Both the position numbers and the translations under genes were made by a program. A stretch of 64,000 bases of DNA, taken from positions 1-64,000 of the forward strand of contig JANQDY010000043.1 in NCBI GenBank assembly GCA_028278625.1, read 5' to 3'. This DNA is from Thermodesulfobacteriota bacterium (lineage in GTDB: Bacteria > Desulfobacterota > DSM-4660 > Desulfatiglandales > Desulfatiglandaceae). The notes under the pieces are model-generated. The model did no database searches, was not told the DNA's origin, and worked only from the letters and a program-made list of their open reading frames with translations. Positions within the stretch are counted from its first letter, which is position 1. Each line of letters begins with the position of its first letter. Shown piece by piece: positions 62,787 to 64,000 of this stretch.

Positions 62787-62907
62787 TCATGATACATTGT
62801 CTTTGGCTTCAACGGGCCATCCACCGCCCAGGACTTTATGGAGCCGGATCATATTCAACACCACATTATCCGTGCTGAAAAGGACTCGGAGCCGATTGTG
62901 GAGCCTG
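62787..62907 (-). pseudogene. relic: duplicated tail of an outer-membrane factor gene
   Basis: The minus strand encodes FSTDNVVLNMIRLHKVLGGG followed by WPVEAKD and a TGA at 62787. This parallels VSQTDVVLNLVRLYKALGGG and WDVPEAP of the adjacent intact gene's end. Only about 30 codons are recognisable. It is a second, decayed C-terminus of an RND outer-membrane factor gene next to the live one. Confidence 0.75.
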
Positions 62908-64000
62908 TCAATCGGAGATAAGTGGAGATAGTGCTTTTTTGCGAAAGGCTCTGCGACGAACCTTACGAGGAGCTTCCGGTACGTCCCACCCGCCGCCCAG
63001 GGCCTTGTAAAGCCGAACCAGATTCAAAACCACATCGGTCTGGCTAACCACCAGTTTATCCTGCTGGTCAAAGAGGGTTCGCTGGGTATCCAGGACATTG
63101 TTGAAATCCGTCAATCCGGTTTCATATTGAACCACCACCAGATTCACCGCTTCCCTGGTGGCCGCCACAGCGGCCACAAGCCAGTCCCGCCGGACCCGTT
63201 CCTTTTCATAGGCCACAATGGTGTTGCGGACTTCTTCAACGGCCTGAAGCACCGTGTTTTCGTAGGAAAGCCGGTCCTGTTCGGTCACCGCCTCCTGGTA
63301 GGCAATGCGACTGCGGGTTTTGCCGCCACTGAAAAAATTCCATTTAATGGGTGTTCTCAGTCCATACGCCAGGGTGGTTCCATGCCCAACATCTGATAAA
63401 GACCCGGTCTCAAAGCCAAAAAACCCATCAATGGCAAAACGGGGATACAGGTCGGCAGTGGCCACGCCGATTCTGGCGGTCTGAGCCGCGAGACGCCGTT
63501 CCGCCATTCGAATATCCGGCCGCTGGCGCAACAGATCAGCAGGCACGCCGATACCGATGTCCATGAGGGCAACGGGAATGGGTTTCGGTTCTCGAAACAT
63601 CTTCTGAATGGCGCCCGCATCCTTCACCAAAAGCACCGCCAGCCGGTTGATGGCCAGGTTTAAGCCAATTTCAAGGGCCGGAACAGCAGCTTCGGTATTG
63701 GACAGATTGCTTAAAGCCTGGGCCATATCCAGCCTCGACGCAATGCCGCTATGGTAACGTGATTTTGTCAATTCCAGCATTTTGCCCTGAATAAAGGCAT
63801 TGGCTTTGGCACACGCGATACGGCGCTGGTAAGACCGAACTTCCAGATATGTCATGGCCACCTCGGCAAACAGGGTGACCATCACATCCCGATAGTCTTC
63901 AACAGAGGCCTCGTATTCCGCACCGGCAGCCTCAATCTGGCGCCGTATGCGACCAAACAAATCTGCTTCCCACATGGCATCCACCCCGAGCATGAACATG
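62908..64000 (-). CDS. RND efflux outer-membrane factor (NodT type), 5' end beyond the window
   Basis: 363 codons visible; the start is beyond the right edge. The sequence has the TolC/NodT pattern: AEVAMTYLEVRSYQRRIACA, LRQRPDIRMAERRLAAQTAR, and late DFNNVLDTQRTLFDQQDKLV with LVRLYKALGGGW. It forms the trimeric outer-membrane duct of a tripartite RND pump. The pump and adaptor genes are probably upstream outside the window. Tail extension RRRAFRKKALSPLISD is unusually basic. Confidence 0.92.
   Translation of the reverse strand, partial: MFMLGVDAMWEADLFGRIRRQIEAAGAEYEASVEDYRDVMVTLFAEVAMTYLEVRSYQRRIACAKANAFIQGKMLELTKSRYHSGIASRLDMAQALSNLSNTEAAVPALEIGLNLAINRLAVLLVKDAGAIQKMFREPKPIPVALMDIGIGVPADLLRQRPDIRMAERRLAAQTARIGVATADLYPRFAIDGFFGFETGSLSDVGHGTTLAYGLRTPIKWNFFSGGKTRSRIAYQEAVTEQDRLSYENTVLQAVEEVRNTIVAYEKERVRRDWLVAAVAATREAVNLVVVQYETGLTDFNNVLDTQRTLFDQQDKLVVSQTDVVLNLVRLYKALGGGWDVPEAPRKVRRRAFRKKALSPLISD

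Overview
The window reads as a chromosomal segment of an anaerobic, probably sulfate-reducing member of the Desulfobacterota (former Deltaproteobacteria). The basis is the gene content: class I hybrid cluster protein, desulfoferrodoxin, rubrerythrin and rubredoxin; HdrD/HdrB-like CCG and Fe-S electron-transfer proteins; proteins of the DVU0298 and DVU0772 types; a GEGP-motif diheme protein; an MglA-type GTPase; an IPTL-CTERM protein; and a selenocysteine-containing HesB/IscA-like protein. No rRNA, tRNA, CRISPR array or recognisable transposase was seen.

Layout. 1-10.9 kb: a minus-strand defence-type operon made of an XRE-SNF2-DUF3883 helicase, an AlbA_2/ATPase protein, a DUF1156 DNA methyltransferase and a DUF499 ATPase that runs off the left edge. 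11-18.3 kb: mostly minus-strand housekeeping and signalling genes (esterase, Fe-S protein, HD-GYP response regulator, YihY, YggS), ending in a HesB-like gene with an in-frame TGA. 18.3-26 kb: rdgB, a diheme protein plus OprP-type porin pair, a regulator with a periplasmic-binding-like domain, a lytic transglycosylase and a single-gene CdaA-CdaR fusion for c-di-AMP. 26-34 kb: a plus-strand run (HD protein, D-cysteine desulfhydrase-like enzyme, B12-type radical SAM protein, lipoprotein, DUF4105-like protein, PDE-like HD protein, IPTL-CTERM repeat protein). 34-45.4 kb: LysM amidase, CpxAR-like two-component system with a CpxR-type box and a divergent EF-hand gene, K+ channel, MglA GTPase, PilB/GspE ATPase, PAS response regulator and M28 peptidase.

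45.4-52.3 kb is an accessory and scarred stretch: a two-gene restriction-modification-like pair, a TetR-hydrolase cassette with matching operators at both promoters, fragments of a decayed second copy of genes still intact at 55-57 kb, a MoaD-like gene and a frameshifted gene. 52.3-55 kb holds a membrane cytochrome b/c-HdrD-like protein and an HdrB-like partner. 55-62.4 kb is a minus-strand stress region: hcp behind an FNR/HcpR-like palindrome, two YeeE/YedE membrane proteins, and a compact run of winged-helix regulator, rubredoxin, rubrerythrin, superoxide reductase and small Zn-ribbon protein. The right edge holds a truncated RND outer-membrane factor with a duplicated tail fragment beside it.

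The main candidates for a less-described system are the four-gene helicase/AlbA_2/methylase/DUF499 operon, whose helicase carries its own DNA-binding repressor-like domain, and the decayed, collinear copy of the hcp region that has been split by a regulated hydrolase cassette. All functional statements rest on motif recognition by eye; no database search was run.
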